From contig JAJJOY010000004.1 in NCBI GenBank assembly GCA_021029595.1, forward strand, positions 185,543 to 249,542: a DNA stretch of 64,000 bases, given 5' to 3'. A model generated the notes under the pieces. That model saw only the letters and a program-made list of their open reading frames with translations. It searched no databases and was not told the DNA's origin. Positions within the stretch are counted from its first letter, which is position 1. Every line of letters begins with the position of its first letter. The position numbers were made by a program, and so were the translations under genes. This stretch comes from Hominenteromicrobium mulieris (GTDB lineage Bacteria; Bacillota; Clostridia; Oscillospirales; Acutalibacteraceae). This document shows positions 24,608 through 32,646 of this stretch, one piece after another.

Positions 24608-24661
24608 GCATTGCAAAAAGCAAGAGCGCCCGGATTATCCCGAGCGCTCTATGTGCAATGC
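24608..24661. terminator. Long hairpin after the adhesin gene
   Basis: Outer stem GCATTGCA/TGCAATGC and inner stem AGAGCGCcCGGga/tcCCGaGCGCTCT. It has no clear T tract, so termination may be factor-assisted. Confidence 0.55.
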
Positions 24662-24743
24662 AAATCTAGTATTTACTTTTTTGTATTTTCTTTATTTTGC
24701 TGTTCCTTTTTATTCGCAATTCTTATCAGAAAGGAACTCTATT

Positions 24744-24947
24744 ATGCACAAACTATTTATATACGCAAAGCTGTTCCATATTGGCCTATTTATTATAAAT
24801 CTATCTTGCCTCATATTCAACATCTATAAAATCTTCACTCACACTTCAACCAGCAACAGTATTTTCATCTACTTATTAGGAGCTATAATCTGCGCGCTCG
24901 GAACACTCATAACTTTCATTTTAATGATTCGGGAATTACTAAAATAA
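24744..24947 (+). CDS. Small two-helix membrane protein
   Basis: 67 aa from ATG 24,744 with AAAGGAA upstream. Two hydrophobic segments (LFHIGLFIINLSCLIFNIYKIF and FIYLLGAIICALGTLITFILM). No family is recognised. It lies in an AT-rich area at the head of the membrane-cassette region, so an exclusion or small-toxin role could be tested. Confidence 0.5.
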   Translation: MHKLFIYAKLFHIGLFIINLSCLIFNIYKIFTHTSTSNSIFIYLLGAIICALGTLITFILMIRELLK

Positions 24948-24993
24948 ATTCAAACAACGATGCACATAGAATACACAATCACCCCAAGTGCCC

Positions 24994-25153
24994 TATACCA
25001 GATTTAATTTGTCTTCAATTCAATTTTACCCATGCAGAGCGAAAAAACCTACTATCTCACTTCAGTCTCCCGGATAGCAGGTTTTTTTAATGCAGGAAGA
25101 CCGGTCGCAACCCCGGCGGGGCCTGCTAATTTAGTTTTAAAGGAAGAAACCCC
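24994..25153 (+). promoter_or_regulatory. Leader repeat A: terminator plus structured leader
   Basis: First of three near-identical leaders (also 26,268 and 27,582). It contains a terminator (AACCTACTATC...GGATAGCAGGTTTTTTT, 25,046-25,088). A fold GCAGG-AAGACCGGTCGCAACCCCGGCGGGG-CCTGC region follows at 25,092-25,125, and then the gene RBS AAAGGAAG. The conserved second fold directly before the gene suggests an RNA control element. Not matched to any RNA family from memory. Confidence 0.75.
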
Positions 25154-25582
25154 ATGGTATCAAAAGAGTTTTTTGAATTTATATCGTCACACTGCGGGAA
25201 CGTAGTTGCATGGCTACTGGTTTTACTGCCATTTTTTCATCTGACTTTTATAATTGGTCGATTTATTTGCTATTTATTTCGAGAGTATAAAATTGTATCA
25301 CAGGTGATAGGGCATGATAGCGATACACCTCTTTGGATGGTAGCTTTTGAGCTATCCTGTATGGATATTTACCCAAGCATTATGCTATATGCTCTGCTTT
25401 CTATGTTTTACTTTGATGTTAAACTCGGTGCAATACTGACAATGGTTTCGGTAATTGTATTTTTAATTTTCCTACTTGATAAAGCCGTAACAGCGAAAAA
25501 GGATGTCGGGTTTTATGTGAGTTTCCTTATAATAGGAATGGTAGTCGCGACGGGAATTCTTTATCACTTTTTTGGTTCATAA
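25154..25582 (+). CDS. Membrane protein, cassette 1 (MVSKEFFEF family)
   Basis: 142 aa with about four membrane helices. The first 22 residues (MVSKEFFEFISSHCGNVVAWLL) are nearly identical to those of the protein at 26,392, after which the two diverge. It follows leader A and overlaps by 19 bases a convergent gene on the other strand. A shared head with variable body suggests allelic variants of a membrane receptor-type protein such as an entry-exclusion factor; this is inference. Confidence 0.65.
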   Translation: MVSKEFFEFISSHCGNVVAWLLVLLPFFHLTFIIGRFICYLFREYKIVSQVIGHDSDTPLWMVAFELSCMDIYPSIMLYALLSMFYFDVKLGAILTMVSVIVFLIFLLDKAVTAKKDVGFYVSFLIIGMVVATGILYHFFGS

Positions 25583-26172
25583 TTTTCATCAATGCGATTG
25601 AGTATATCCGCAACAGGTATAGTAGCTCTAAACGAACAATGAGGGCAAGTAAATTCCATGCCAAAGTTTTTGCCGTCTTTGATTTTTAGTGGAGTTCGAA
25701 AAGTTGTTTTGCAATGTGGGCATGGTAATGCCTTTATTTTATAGGATTTTTTTCGATCTCTACTGTAAATACATGCACCTAGATGCCGTGCTTTATGTAA
25801 CGTAATTACGTTCCGAAAAGCTGAAAAACTTACAGCTCCAAAACAAATTATAGCTATCAGTTCTGCGATTAAGAAGTAGTAGGGAGCTGTATTGTGCTCA
25901 ATAAAAGCCTCATATAGTATTTCCCCAAGTTTTAAAACTGCGTTTTCACCTAATCGGTTAAAAAGAAAATCCACAATAGTGACACCAGAAGCTACTGCTC
26001 CCAAAACAGCAAAAATTTCCTCACGTTTCATAAAGTTAGTAGACTTCCCTTTTTCAATTACATCGCTTGCGCGATATTGTCGAGAACCATTGTCATTTGA
26101 AATAGCGGTATTTATAACGATTTGTCCTGAATTTTTAATGTTGTTTAAGTCGTTTTTAATTTGATTTTTCAT
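25564..26172 (-). CDS. Membrane protein with C-terminal zinc ribbon, cassette 1
   Basis: 202 aa. A polar N-terminus, two membrane helices (about 52-72 and 100-118), then a zinc ribbon with CPHCKTTF and CPHCSFR (four Cys) near residues 150-185. It is convergent with, and overlaps, the cassette-1 membrane protein. No known family. The paired convergent layout repeats in cassette 2 with an unrelated partner. Confidence 0.6.
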   Translation of the reverse strand: MKNQIKNDLNNIKNSGQIVINTAISNDNGSRQYRASDVIEKGKSTNFMKREEIFAVLGAVASGVTIVDFLFNRLGENAVLKLGEILYEAFIEHNTAPYYFLIAELIAIICFGAVSFSAFRNVITLHKARHLGACIYSRDRKKSYKIKALPCPHCKTTFRTPLKIKDGKNFGMEFTCPHCSFRATIPVADILNRIDENYEPKK

Positions 26173-26267
26173 GTTTTACCTCGACCCCTACAATCATAGT
26201 ATTTTGAAGAATTATCATAGATATTGTAGCGCACTCGAGTTTATAAATCAATATATATTTAAGAAGC

Positions 26268-26391
26268 CCATGCAGAGCGAAAAAGCCTACTATCTCACTT
26301 CAATCTCCCAGATAGCAGTTTTTTTTAATGCAGGAAGACCGGTCGCAACCCCGGCGAGGCCTGCTAATTTAGTTTTAAAGGAAGGAATCCC
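26268..26391 (+). promoter_or_regulatory. Leader repeat B
   Basis: Second copy of the leader, same order: terminator hairpin, GCAGG...CCTGC fold, TTTAAAGGAAGG. It differs from A at few positions (for example CGGCGAGG for CGGCGGGG). It lacks the TATACCAGATTTAATTTG start present in A and C. Confidence 0.75.
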
Positions 26392-26823
26392 ATGGTATCA
26401 AAGGAATTTTTCGAGTTTATATCGGCACACTGCGGAAACGTGGTTGCATGGCTACTGATTTTGTGGCCATTTGTTCACTTAGCGCTCTTAATACAAACTT
26501 TTTCTCGTACAGTCTTTAATGAAGTTTTATGGCTAATAGACATGGGATTAGGAGGAAAAGGTCAATGGATCACAGCGATAAAAATTACTTGCATAAAACT
26601 ATACCTACATCTACTAATATTCTCAAACCTCTCAATAATTTACTTCGGCATACCAATTGGAACCATACTATTTGTTCTTGTTGTCGCTACCTTCATAATT
26701 CATATTATCGATATTAGCATAGAAGATAAAACGCTTTCCGAAGATCTCCCCGGGATTATCCGTATGGTGATCTATTTTGTCCTTTTTGTAGCTATTATGT
26801 ATTTTCTTTTTCTTCTTCTTTAA
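26392..26823 (+). CDS. Membrane protein, cassette 2 (MVSKEFFEF family)
   Basis: 143 aa, about four membrane helices. It shares MVSKEFFEFISAHCGNVVAWLL with the cassette-1 protein and then differs completely in sequence but not in hydrophobic plan. It follows leader B and overlaps the leftward gene downstream by 29 bases. Interpretation as for the paralogue at 25,154. Confidence 0.65.
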   Translation: MVSKEFFEFISAHCGNVVAWLLILWPFVHLALLIQTFSRTVFNEVLWLIDMGLGGKGQWITAIKITCIKLYLHLLIFSNLSIIYFGIPIGTILFVLVVATFIIHIIDISIEDKTLSEDLPGIIRMVIYFVLFVAIMYFLFLLL

Positions 26824-27538
26824 TTTTACGTTTCTGTTCCTTTACAAATCTCCAGAAAGAATTTGGCGATTTGTTTTTCCAAAAGCGCCAAATTTCTATT
26901 ACAAGTCCTACAAGTGCTGCACTTCCTATCAACGATCCAATACCAATTAACCAAGACGTTCCTAATGATACCACGAAACAGATCAATATTTCGAAAAGTA
27001 CAAATAAAACTGCTACCATAAGATGTACGAACAATTTAAATGGCCCCTCAGAACCATATCTTAGTACATGAAAGGAATATAGCGTATCTCGTGGATAGCC
27101 CAATGCTTTGCGCAATCTATTATCTTCATTAGAAACATATGCACACAAGATTTCATAATCTTTGCGTAAGCGCTTCATTATTTTCTTTTCTCTACGACAA
27201 GCCAATTTGTCCTTTTCATCAATTCTATTTAGTATTTTCTTATAAGTTTCAATCTCGGAAATCATACGCAAAATTTCCGGATGCAAAAGCTTTTGGCTAT
27301 CGTTTCTCTCCTTTACCATTTTCGTAATTTTATCTGTAACTTCTTTATTATAACTTTCATTACGGCTCACAAGATCAAAAAGTTCACAGCATAAACCAAA
27401 TGACTTTTCGTTCACCTCGTCGTTTCTCTTACTGGTAAAACCTTTCTTAACTTGCCAAACCGCAAGTACTGCTGCTAAAGGAATCCCCACAATATTTCCA
27501 ATTTGCGAAATAAGCGCATTGATTAATTCAGAATTCAT
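26795..27538 (-). CDS. Membrane protein with coiled coil, cassette 2
   Basis: 247 aa. An N-terminal amphipathic or membrane stretch (LINALISQIGNIVGIPLAAVLAVW), a charged helical middle (about 30-150), and two strong membrane helices (HLMVAVLFVLFEILICFVVSL, LIGIGSLIGSAALVGLVIEI), then a basic tail. Convergent with the MVSKEFFEF protein. No family is recognised; unrelated in sequence to the cassette-1 partner. Confidence 0.6.
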   Translation of the reverse strand: MNSELINALISQIGNIVGIPLAAVLAVWQVKKGFTSKRNDEVNEKSFGLCCELFDLVSRNESYNKEVTDKITKMVKERNDSQKLLHPEILRMISEIETYKKILNRIDEKDKLACRREKKIMKRLRKDYEILCAYVSNEDNRLRKALGYPRDTLYSFHVLRYGSEGPFKLFVHLMVAVLFVLFEILICFVVSLGTSWLIGIGSLIGSAALVGLVIEIWRFWKNKSPNSFWRFVKEQKRKIKEEEKENT

Positions 27539-27581
27539 GTTTTCACCCGTTCTTAAAAGTCTGTTATTCTTAAATAAAGTA

Positions 27582-27741
27582 TATACCAGATTTAATTTGT
27601 CTTCAATTCAATTTTGCCCATGCAGAGCGAAAAAGCCTACTATCTCACTTCAATCTCCCGGATAGCAGGTTTTTTTAATGCAGGAAGACCGGTCGCAACC
27701 CCGGCGGGGCAACCTGTAAATTCAAAAGAAAGGATGAGCAA
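27582..27741 (+). promoter_or_regulatory. Leader repeat C, before the conjugation operon
   Basis: Third copy; matches A from TATACCAG through the CGGCGGGG fold and then diverges at 27,710 into AACCTGTAAATTC before the 27,742 gene. This is probably the ancestral position of the leader, in front of the transfer operon. Confidence 0.75.
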
Positions 27742-28452
27742 ATGCAAAAAAGAAAAAAACTCGCCGTGATCGGCACACTGCTTATCGTGTTGGTCGCCGG
27801 TGGTATTGTATGGCAGGTCGTCGATGTCAATCGCACCGGGCGTTCGCCGGTATCAGCTCTATTTAAAAATGAAGGACAAGAAGCTTCTTCCAATGAACCG
27901 TCAGCTGATCCCGTTACAATCGTCTTGCGTGAGGAAGTGCCGACGCCAACACCATCTCCTACCCCATCGCCAACACCTACTTCGGCTCCAACACCGACGT
28001 CGACACCTACTTCTGCACCGGCAGAATCGTCAAAAACCGGAAGTACTTCCGGTTTTTCGACTGAAAGTCGGCCATCGGGTTCGCAAGCAGGCAATCAAAA
28101 CACTGTTGAAGAACCCAAAACAACGCCAAAGGTCACGCCTACGCCTCGGCCGCAGGTCATTGAGGCAACGCCGGAACCCACTCCCGTCCCGGAGGTGCAA
28201 AACATCTCGCTTGATACATACAGCATCGATATTTTGCCCGGAGACAGCTGGCGCATCAACATTGCCGCAGCACCTAGTGATTTTTACAGCATGGGCGCGC
28301 AGTGGGTGTGCAGCAACTCCGCTGTTGTCTCTCTCTCAGGTTCCGATACTTCCGGCGTCACCATCACGGCCGTAAGCACAGGCTCGGCCACCGTCACCGT
28401 GTATAGCCGCAGCACCGGTCAATCCGCAAGCTGCACCGTCAACGTAAATTAA
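27742..28452 (+). CDS. Membrane-anchored Pro/Thr-rich protein with Big2-like domain
   Basis: 236 aa, RBS GAAAGGATG. One N-terminal helix (LAVIGTLLIVLVAGGIVWQVV), a PTPTPSPTP stalk (about 70-95) interrupted by an in-frame ICE palindrome (KTGSTSGF, about 98-105), a second PTP stalk, and a C-terminal Ig-like Big2 domain (SLDTYSIDILPGDSW...TAVSTGSATVTVYS). First gene of the mating-channel operon; likely a surface or channel-associated protein. Confidence 0.8.
   Translation: MQKRKKLAVIGTLLIVLVAGGIVWQVVDVNRTGRSPVSALFKNEGQEASSNEPSADPVTIVLREEVPTPTPSPTPSPTPTSAPTPTSTPTSAPAESSKTGSTSGFSTESRPSGSQAGNQNTVEEPKTTPKVTPTPRPQVIEATPEPTPVPEVQNISLDTYSIDILPGDSWRINIAAAPSDFYSMGAQWVCSNSAVVSLSGSDTSGVTITAVSTGSATVTVYSRSTGQSASCTVNVN
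28032..28057. repeat. ICE palindrome copy 6 (CCGG type), inside the Big2 protein gene
   Basis: Encodes KTGSTSGF within the proline-rich stalk, in the same frame as the other intragenic copies. Confidence 0.9.
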
Positions 28453-28468
28453 GAAAAGAGGTAACTTT

Positions 28469-28783
28469 ATGAACATCTTAAATCAGCTCTATTTTCTCGC
28501 TATTTCACATTTACCGGCATCCACCGTCGCCACGATCTCCGGTGCACTCGAAAGTGCTTTTAACAACAATGTTAAGCCGGAAATGAAAGCTATTGGAAAT
28601 ATTATCATGTATATTATCTCCGGCGTGCTCATCATCGCGTTCGTCGTGAAAGGCGTTTTCGTGTGGAGAGACTATCGTCATAACGGCGGAGAAATTCAAT
28701 GGAACGTACTGCTCGTTCTGTTTATTTGCCTTGTGGTTGTTGTTTCCGCGCCCTCGTGGATGTGGAGCGTCATTGGGTGGTGA
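28469..28783 (+). CDS. DUF3852-like small conjugation membrane protein
   Basis: 104 aa, RBS AAGAGG. Two membrane helices (IGNIIMYIISGVLIIAFVVKGVFVW and WNVLLVLFICLVVVVSAPSWMW) after a short lead. Size, topology and position between the surface protein and VirB6-like gene match the VirB2/pilin-like DUF3852 proteins of clostridial ICEs. It probably lines the mating channel. Six bases separate it from the next gene. Confidence 0.75.
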   Translation: MNILNQLYFLAISHLPASTVATISGALESAFNNNVKPEMKAIGNIIMYIISGVLIIAFVVKGVFVWRDYRHNGGEIQWNVLLVLFICLVVVVSAPSWMWSVIGW

Positions 28784-28789
28784 TGACCT

Positions 28790-29746
28790 ATGTTTGCAAG
28801 TTCATCGCTCGAGGAAGTTTATCACTATGTGTACTATCAGCTCACCTCTGTTGCCCTCACTATGCTCGATGATGTAAACGGACTATCCATCAACTTCTTC
28901 AGCAACGAATTCATACAAGCTATTGTGAATTTCTTTACCCTGTTTGCTTGGGGGCTGGGATTGACCGGCGCAGCCATTGCTATAATGGACTTTGCCGTTT
29001 CCTATCAGACCGGTGGAGGCGGCAGCTTTACCGGAACCGGCATGAACATGCTGCGACTTTTAGTCGCCCTGCTCACCTTTTCGAGTATTCCTATATTGCT
29101 GTTTCAAACAAGCATGGATATTTACGGCACGGTGCGCAGCGTGGTCGTCGGATCAATGGACGGCGCAACCGTCAGCATAACCGATTTGGTCAAAGGCGCT
29201 GTGCAAAGTATGTTTAAATCTGTTTATGGCACACTGCCACCGGTTAAAATCGCAAACGGAATTTGGGAATTCCTCAAAAAGCTTACAGACGGCTTCCAAG
29301 CCACCGATCCCGCCGATGCCGCACTTTCCTCAAATGCCGACTGGTGGGCGCTTATTCAGCTTATCATTCTGGTGTGGGCAATCTTCAAGATTTTCTTTTC
29401 CAACCTCAAACGCGGCGGTATCCTTCTCGTGCAAATTTGTGTAGGATCAATGCACATGCTTGCGCTTGCACGCGGATATACCGACGGCTTCGGAAGTTGG
29501 TGCAAACAGGTTGCAGCTTTGTGCTTTACTGCTTTTGTGCAAAACCTGCTCTATCTGCTCGCCATTATCATGATGCAGGATGCAGCCTCCTCAAGCCTGT
29601 ATTTTTCGCTCGGCCTGCTGCTTGTTGCTGCCGAAGTACCGCGCATTGCGCAAATGTTCGGTCTCGATACTTCCGCAAGGGTCTCACTCGGCAACGCTGC
29701 ACACAACGTCTCCTCCGTGGTGTCGTTGGTCAAGCAATTCGCATAA
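28790..29746 (+). CDS. VirB6-like polytopic channel protein
   Basis: 318 aa. About five or six membrane helices (for example FFTLFAWGLGLTGAAIAIMDF, LLVALLTFSSIPILLF, LIQLIILVWAIFKIFF, VAALCFTAFVQNLLYLLAIIM), a Gly-rich loop (YQTGGGGSFTGTG), and the terminal segment QMFGLDTSARVSLGNAA. Such proteins form the inner-membrane pore of Gram-positive type IV secretion systems. Followed by prgI with 11 bases between. Confidence 0.8.
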   Translation: MFASSSLEEVYHYVYYQLTSVALTMLDDVNGLSINFFSNEFIQAIVNFFTLFAWGLGLTGAAIAIMDFAVSYQTGGGGSFTGTGMNMLRLLVALLTFSSIPILLFQTSMDIYGTVRSVVVGSMDGATVSITDLVKGAVQSMFKSVYGTLPPVKIANGIWEFLKKLTDGFQATDPADAALSSNADWWALIQLIILVWAIFKIFFSNLKRGGILLVQICVGSMHMLALARGYTDGFGSWCKQVAALCFTAFVQNLLYLLAIIMMQDAASSSLYFSLGLLLVAAEVPRIAQMFGLDTSARVSLGNAAHNVSSVVSLVKQFA

Positions 29747-29757
29747 GGAGAAAACAT

Positions 29758-30042
29758 ATGAACGACGATCAAAACTATTTTTTCTACCCGGAAAATCTCA
29801 GTGAAAAGGCATTGTTTTTCGGTTGGACGGGTATAAACCTTGTTATCATCGCAGTGGGGCTTGTGCTCTCTACCCTTATCTTTTTCTTCTCTTTTGTCTG
29901 GGTTCCGCTGTTGATAACCCTGCTGTATATGGTGTTGACTTTTACAACCGACAATCAATCACTGCTTAAAGTCATACAGAGATATATCAACTATCTGTTT
30001 TTAGACCAGCTCGAGTACTTCTGGGGCGAGCCTAAATATTAA
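29758..30042 (+). CDS. PrgI/VirB3-like protein
   Basis: 94 aa, ATG at 29,758 with AAGGAG. FYPENLSEKALFFGWTG followed by two membrane helices and a short tail (LDQLEYFWGEPKY) fits the PrgI family, the VirB3 counterpart that tethers VirB4 to the membrane. Confidence 0.85.
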   Translation: MNDDQNYFFYPENLSEKALFFGWTGINLVIIAVGLVLSTLIFFFSFVWVPLLITLLYMVLTFTTDNQSLLKVIQRYINYLFLDQLEYFWGEPKY

Positions 30043-30055
30043 ATTGGAGCAAAAA

Positions 30056-30676
30056 ATGAAATCAAACAAGAAAAACGACAAAAAGGAATCGGCAACGCAA
30101 CAACTGCTGAATCTGAAACAATTTGTACCCCTCCAAATCGGAGATAACGGTGCGGTAGCCATTGAAGGTGAAGACGGTATGCTGTACACCTACATCATGC
30201 TGCGGCCGGACAACATCTCTGTTCTTGGTCGCAGTGAGGTACTTGCAAAAATCCGCAACCTTCAAAATATTCTTTCAGATGTTGGCGAGCTGCAAATGCT
30301 GTGCATGTCCTCGGCGCAAAATTACGAGGATAACAAGCGTTACTACCGACATCTCGCAGAAACCACCGAATCCCCCATGGTAAAGCAGCTCTGCTTGCAA
30401 GAAATCGCTTATCTGGATGAAATCAACATCGCGATGAGCACAAGCCGCGAGTTTGCAATGATCCTGCGTCACCGTGCAGATCGTCTGGATGACGCTCGGC
30501 GCAGCATTATGCAAACCCTTAATCTCATCCGCGAACACCAGTTTCACGCTCGCATCGCAACAAAAGACAGCTTCAAGCGTCTGCTTGCTATTTACTACGT
30601 TGGAGACATTTACACAGAGCATGTTCCCGATTTTGACGGAATGCAATATATGGAGGTCAACAATGCCACTGTTTAA
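30056..30676 (+). CDS. Conserved conjugation protein, VirB4 N-terminal-like
   Basis: 206 aa from ATG 30,056 (TTGGAGC upstream as RBS). Lys-rich start, then a domain with PLQIGDNGAVAIEGEDGMLYTYIMLRPDNISVLG and a helical segment LQMLCMSSAQNYEDNKRYYRHLAETTE. This resembles the N-terminal half of VirB4-type ATPases without the nucleotide-binding half. It overlaps the VirB4 gene by 14 bases and probably acts with it. Confidence 0.7.
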   Translation: MKSNKKNDKKESATQQLLNLKQFVPLQIGDNGAVAIEGEDGMLYTYIMLRPDNISVLGRSEVLAKIRNLQNILSDVGELQMLCMSSAQNYEDNKRYYRHLAETTESPMVKQLCLQEIAYLDEINIAMSTSREFAMILRHRADRLDDARRSIMQTLNLIREHQFHARIATKDSFKRLLAIYYVGDIYTEHVPDFDGMQYMEVNNATV

Positions 30677-32555
30677 GAAAAAGGCTGAAATGCCTACACC
30701 GGAGGAAATTGAAGCAGGCAAAGTCAAATCCTACAAAGATTTAATCGCGCCCTCTGTAGTCTCCTTCAGACGTTCGCCGGGGTATTACATTCTCGGCAAT
30801 ACGTATCGCTGCGTTTGGGCGATCCGTTCATACGCAGAAACCGTTGAAAAAGATTCACCGGAAATTGCTTTGCTGCGCGAGCTCGGTGAATCTGACGGTA
30901 TAACGCTGCATATCTACACACGTCATATGCCGACCGTAGAGCGCGATGAGATCTTTCACCGTGCCCAAAACCGCACAAATATGCAAAAACGCTCATCCTA
31001 CAAGCTGCATGAACAGATTGAAGCCGATGAGCAGCTTACTACGCTTTCCCGCATGATCCGCGAAACACAGCGCACGAAAGAAACTTTTGTGTACTGCGCC
31101 GTTTTCATTGAACTGATTGCAGACAGCCTCGAGCGTTTACAATCGAAGCAGATCGAAACGCAAAGCATCCTAACGCACCATAAGATTTTAGTGGATAAGC
31201 TATACCTACGGCAGCTTCAAGGCTTTGAAAGCGTTAAGCCCAACGGCAAAAACGCTTTCGGCACAGAATTTGAGCGTGTTTTCCCAGCAAGCAGCGTTGC
31301 AAACCTGTTTCCTTTCTCCTACTCCGGCAAGAATGACAAAAACGGATTTTACATCGGCCGTGACCAGAACGGCAGCAACATCATTGTAGATTTTGACCGG
31401 CGCGCCGAAGACAAAACCAACGGACATATCCTAATCCTCGGCAACTCCGGCGAGGGCAAATCTTACTTGATGAAGCTCATCATCACAAACGTCATCATGG
31501 CGGGCAAAAAAGTATATATCCTCGACCCGGACAACGAATATGGAGAGTTGGTTAAAAACCTCGGCGGTACGTATCTGGATATGATGGACAGCAAATACTA
31601 CATCAACGTGCTCGAGCCGAAAACATGGATTGACCCGACGCAGGAAATCAATGAATTTGATGACTCTCCGGAAGCCTTTAAAAAGCAAAATCGCCTTTCA
31701 CAGCACATCGCCTATCTGCGGGACTTCTTTTCCGTTTATCAGGACTTTTCCAGTGCGCAGCTCGACATCATCGAGATCATGTTAGAGGAAACCTATAAAC
31801 GTCGCGGCATCACACCCCGCACGGACTTCACAAAGCTGACCTCTGAGGATTACCCGATTTTGAGCGACCTCTACCGCGTCATCGAAGAAAAGCTCGAAAG
31901 CTATGATGAAGAAGCCGCACTTGCCGCTAAAGCCGGTCATCCCGTTATGTACAGCCTCGAAATGCTCAAATCCGTCGGTCTCGGCCTGCGCGGTATTTGC
32001 ATCGGCGCTATGTCTCGATACTTTAACGGGCACACCAACATACCGAATTCAAACTTTATCGATTTCTGCGTCAAAGATGCACTCACCACAAACGACAATC
32101 TGAAGAACGCTATGTTCCTGAATATCTTCTCCTATATGAGCCACAAATTCCTGACCGAAGGCAGCTGCGACCTCTTTGTTGATGAGCTTCACGAGTTCGT
32201 GAAAAACCGTCTGGCAATCACCTACATCAACAGCTTCATGAAGCGTGGCAGAAAGAAGGAATCCGGCGTTTGCATCGGTTCGCAAAACGTGGAAGATCTT
32301 CTGAACCCGAGCGTTATCACATACACAAAACCGCTCATGTCTATTCCGACCCACAGCTTTCTGTTTCACCCCGGTGCAAACTGCGATATTTCGGAGTTTC
32401 AGCGCACAATAAACGTACAGCCGTGGGAATATGAGATCATCCAGACACCGAACCGAGGACATTGCCTCTATAAATGCGGTGCGGAGCGCTATCATCTCTC
32501 CGTCCGCGCCCCGGAGCACAAATCTGCACTGTTCGGTAACGCCGGTGGACGCTAA
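30663..32555 (+). CDS. VirB4-family conjugation ATPase
   Basis: 630 aa, ATG at 30,663 overlapping the previous gene. N-terminal VirB4 domain (PGYYILGNTYRCVWAIRSY), Walker A GNSGEGKSYL (about 259-268), Walker B region SCDLFVDELHEFV (about 500), and the QNVEDLL motor segment. It powers assembly and DNA passage of the type IV channel from the cytoplasmic side. The ICE palindrome overlaps its stop codon, so the mating operon ends here. Confidence 0.93.
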   Translation: MPLFKKKAEMPTPEEIEAGKVKSYKDLIAPSVVSFRRSPGYYILGNTYRCVWAIRSYAETVEKDSPEIALLRELGESDGITLHIYTRHMPTVERDEIFHRAQNRTNMQKRSSYKLHEQIEADEQLTTLSRMIRETQRTKETFVYCAVFIELIADSLERLQSKQIETQSILTHHKILVDKLYLRQLQGFESVKPNGKNAFGTEFERVFPASSVANLFPFSYSGKNDKNGFYIGRDQNGSNIIVDFDRRAEDKTNGHILILGNSGEGKSYLMKLIITNVIMAGKKVYILDPDNEYGELVKNLGGTYLDMMDSKYYINVLEPKTWIDPTQEINEFDDSPEAFKKQNRLSQHIAYLRDFFSVYQDFSSAQLDIIEIMLEETYKRRGITPRTDFTKLTSEDYPILSDLYRVIEEKLESYDEEAALAAKAGHPVMYSLEMLKSVGLGLRGICIGAMSRYFNGHTNIPNSNFIDFCVKDALTTNDNLKNAMFLNIFSYMSHKFLTEGSCDLFVDELHEFVKNRLAITYINSFMKRGRKKESGVCIGSQNVEDLLNPSVITYTKPLMSIPTHSFLFHPGANCDISEFQRTINVQPWEYEIIQTPNRGHCLYKCGAERYHLSVRAPEHKSALFGNAGGR

Positions 32556-32579
32556 AAAGCGGAAGTACTTCCGCTTTTT
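32554..32579. repeat. ICE palindrome copy 7 (GCGG type)
   Basis: Immediately at the VirB4 stop; A5 before and T5 after the GCGGAAGTACTTCCGC core. Likely operon terminator. Confidence 0.9.
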
Positions 32580-32589
32580 ATATTGAAAT

Positions 32590-32626
32590 CTCGGTAAAAT
32601 CGAGCAGTCATCTGACTGCTCTTTTT
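32590..32626 (+). terminator. Second hairpin after virB4
   Basis: GAGCAGTC-ATCT-GACTGCTC followed by TTTTTATTT, just downstream of the palindrome. A classic terminator, so the palindrome is not the only stop here. Confidence 0.8.
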
Positions 32627-32646
32627 ATTTCTATACAAGGAGATGA

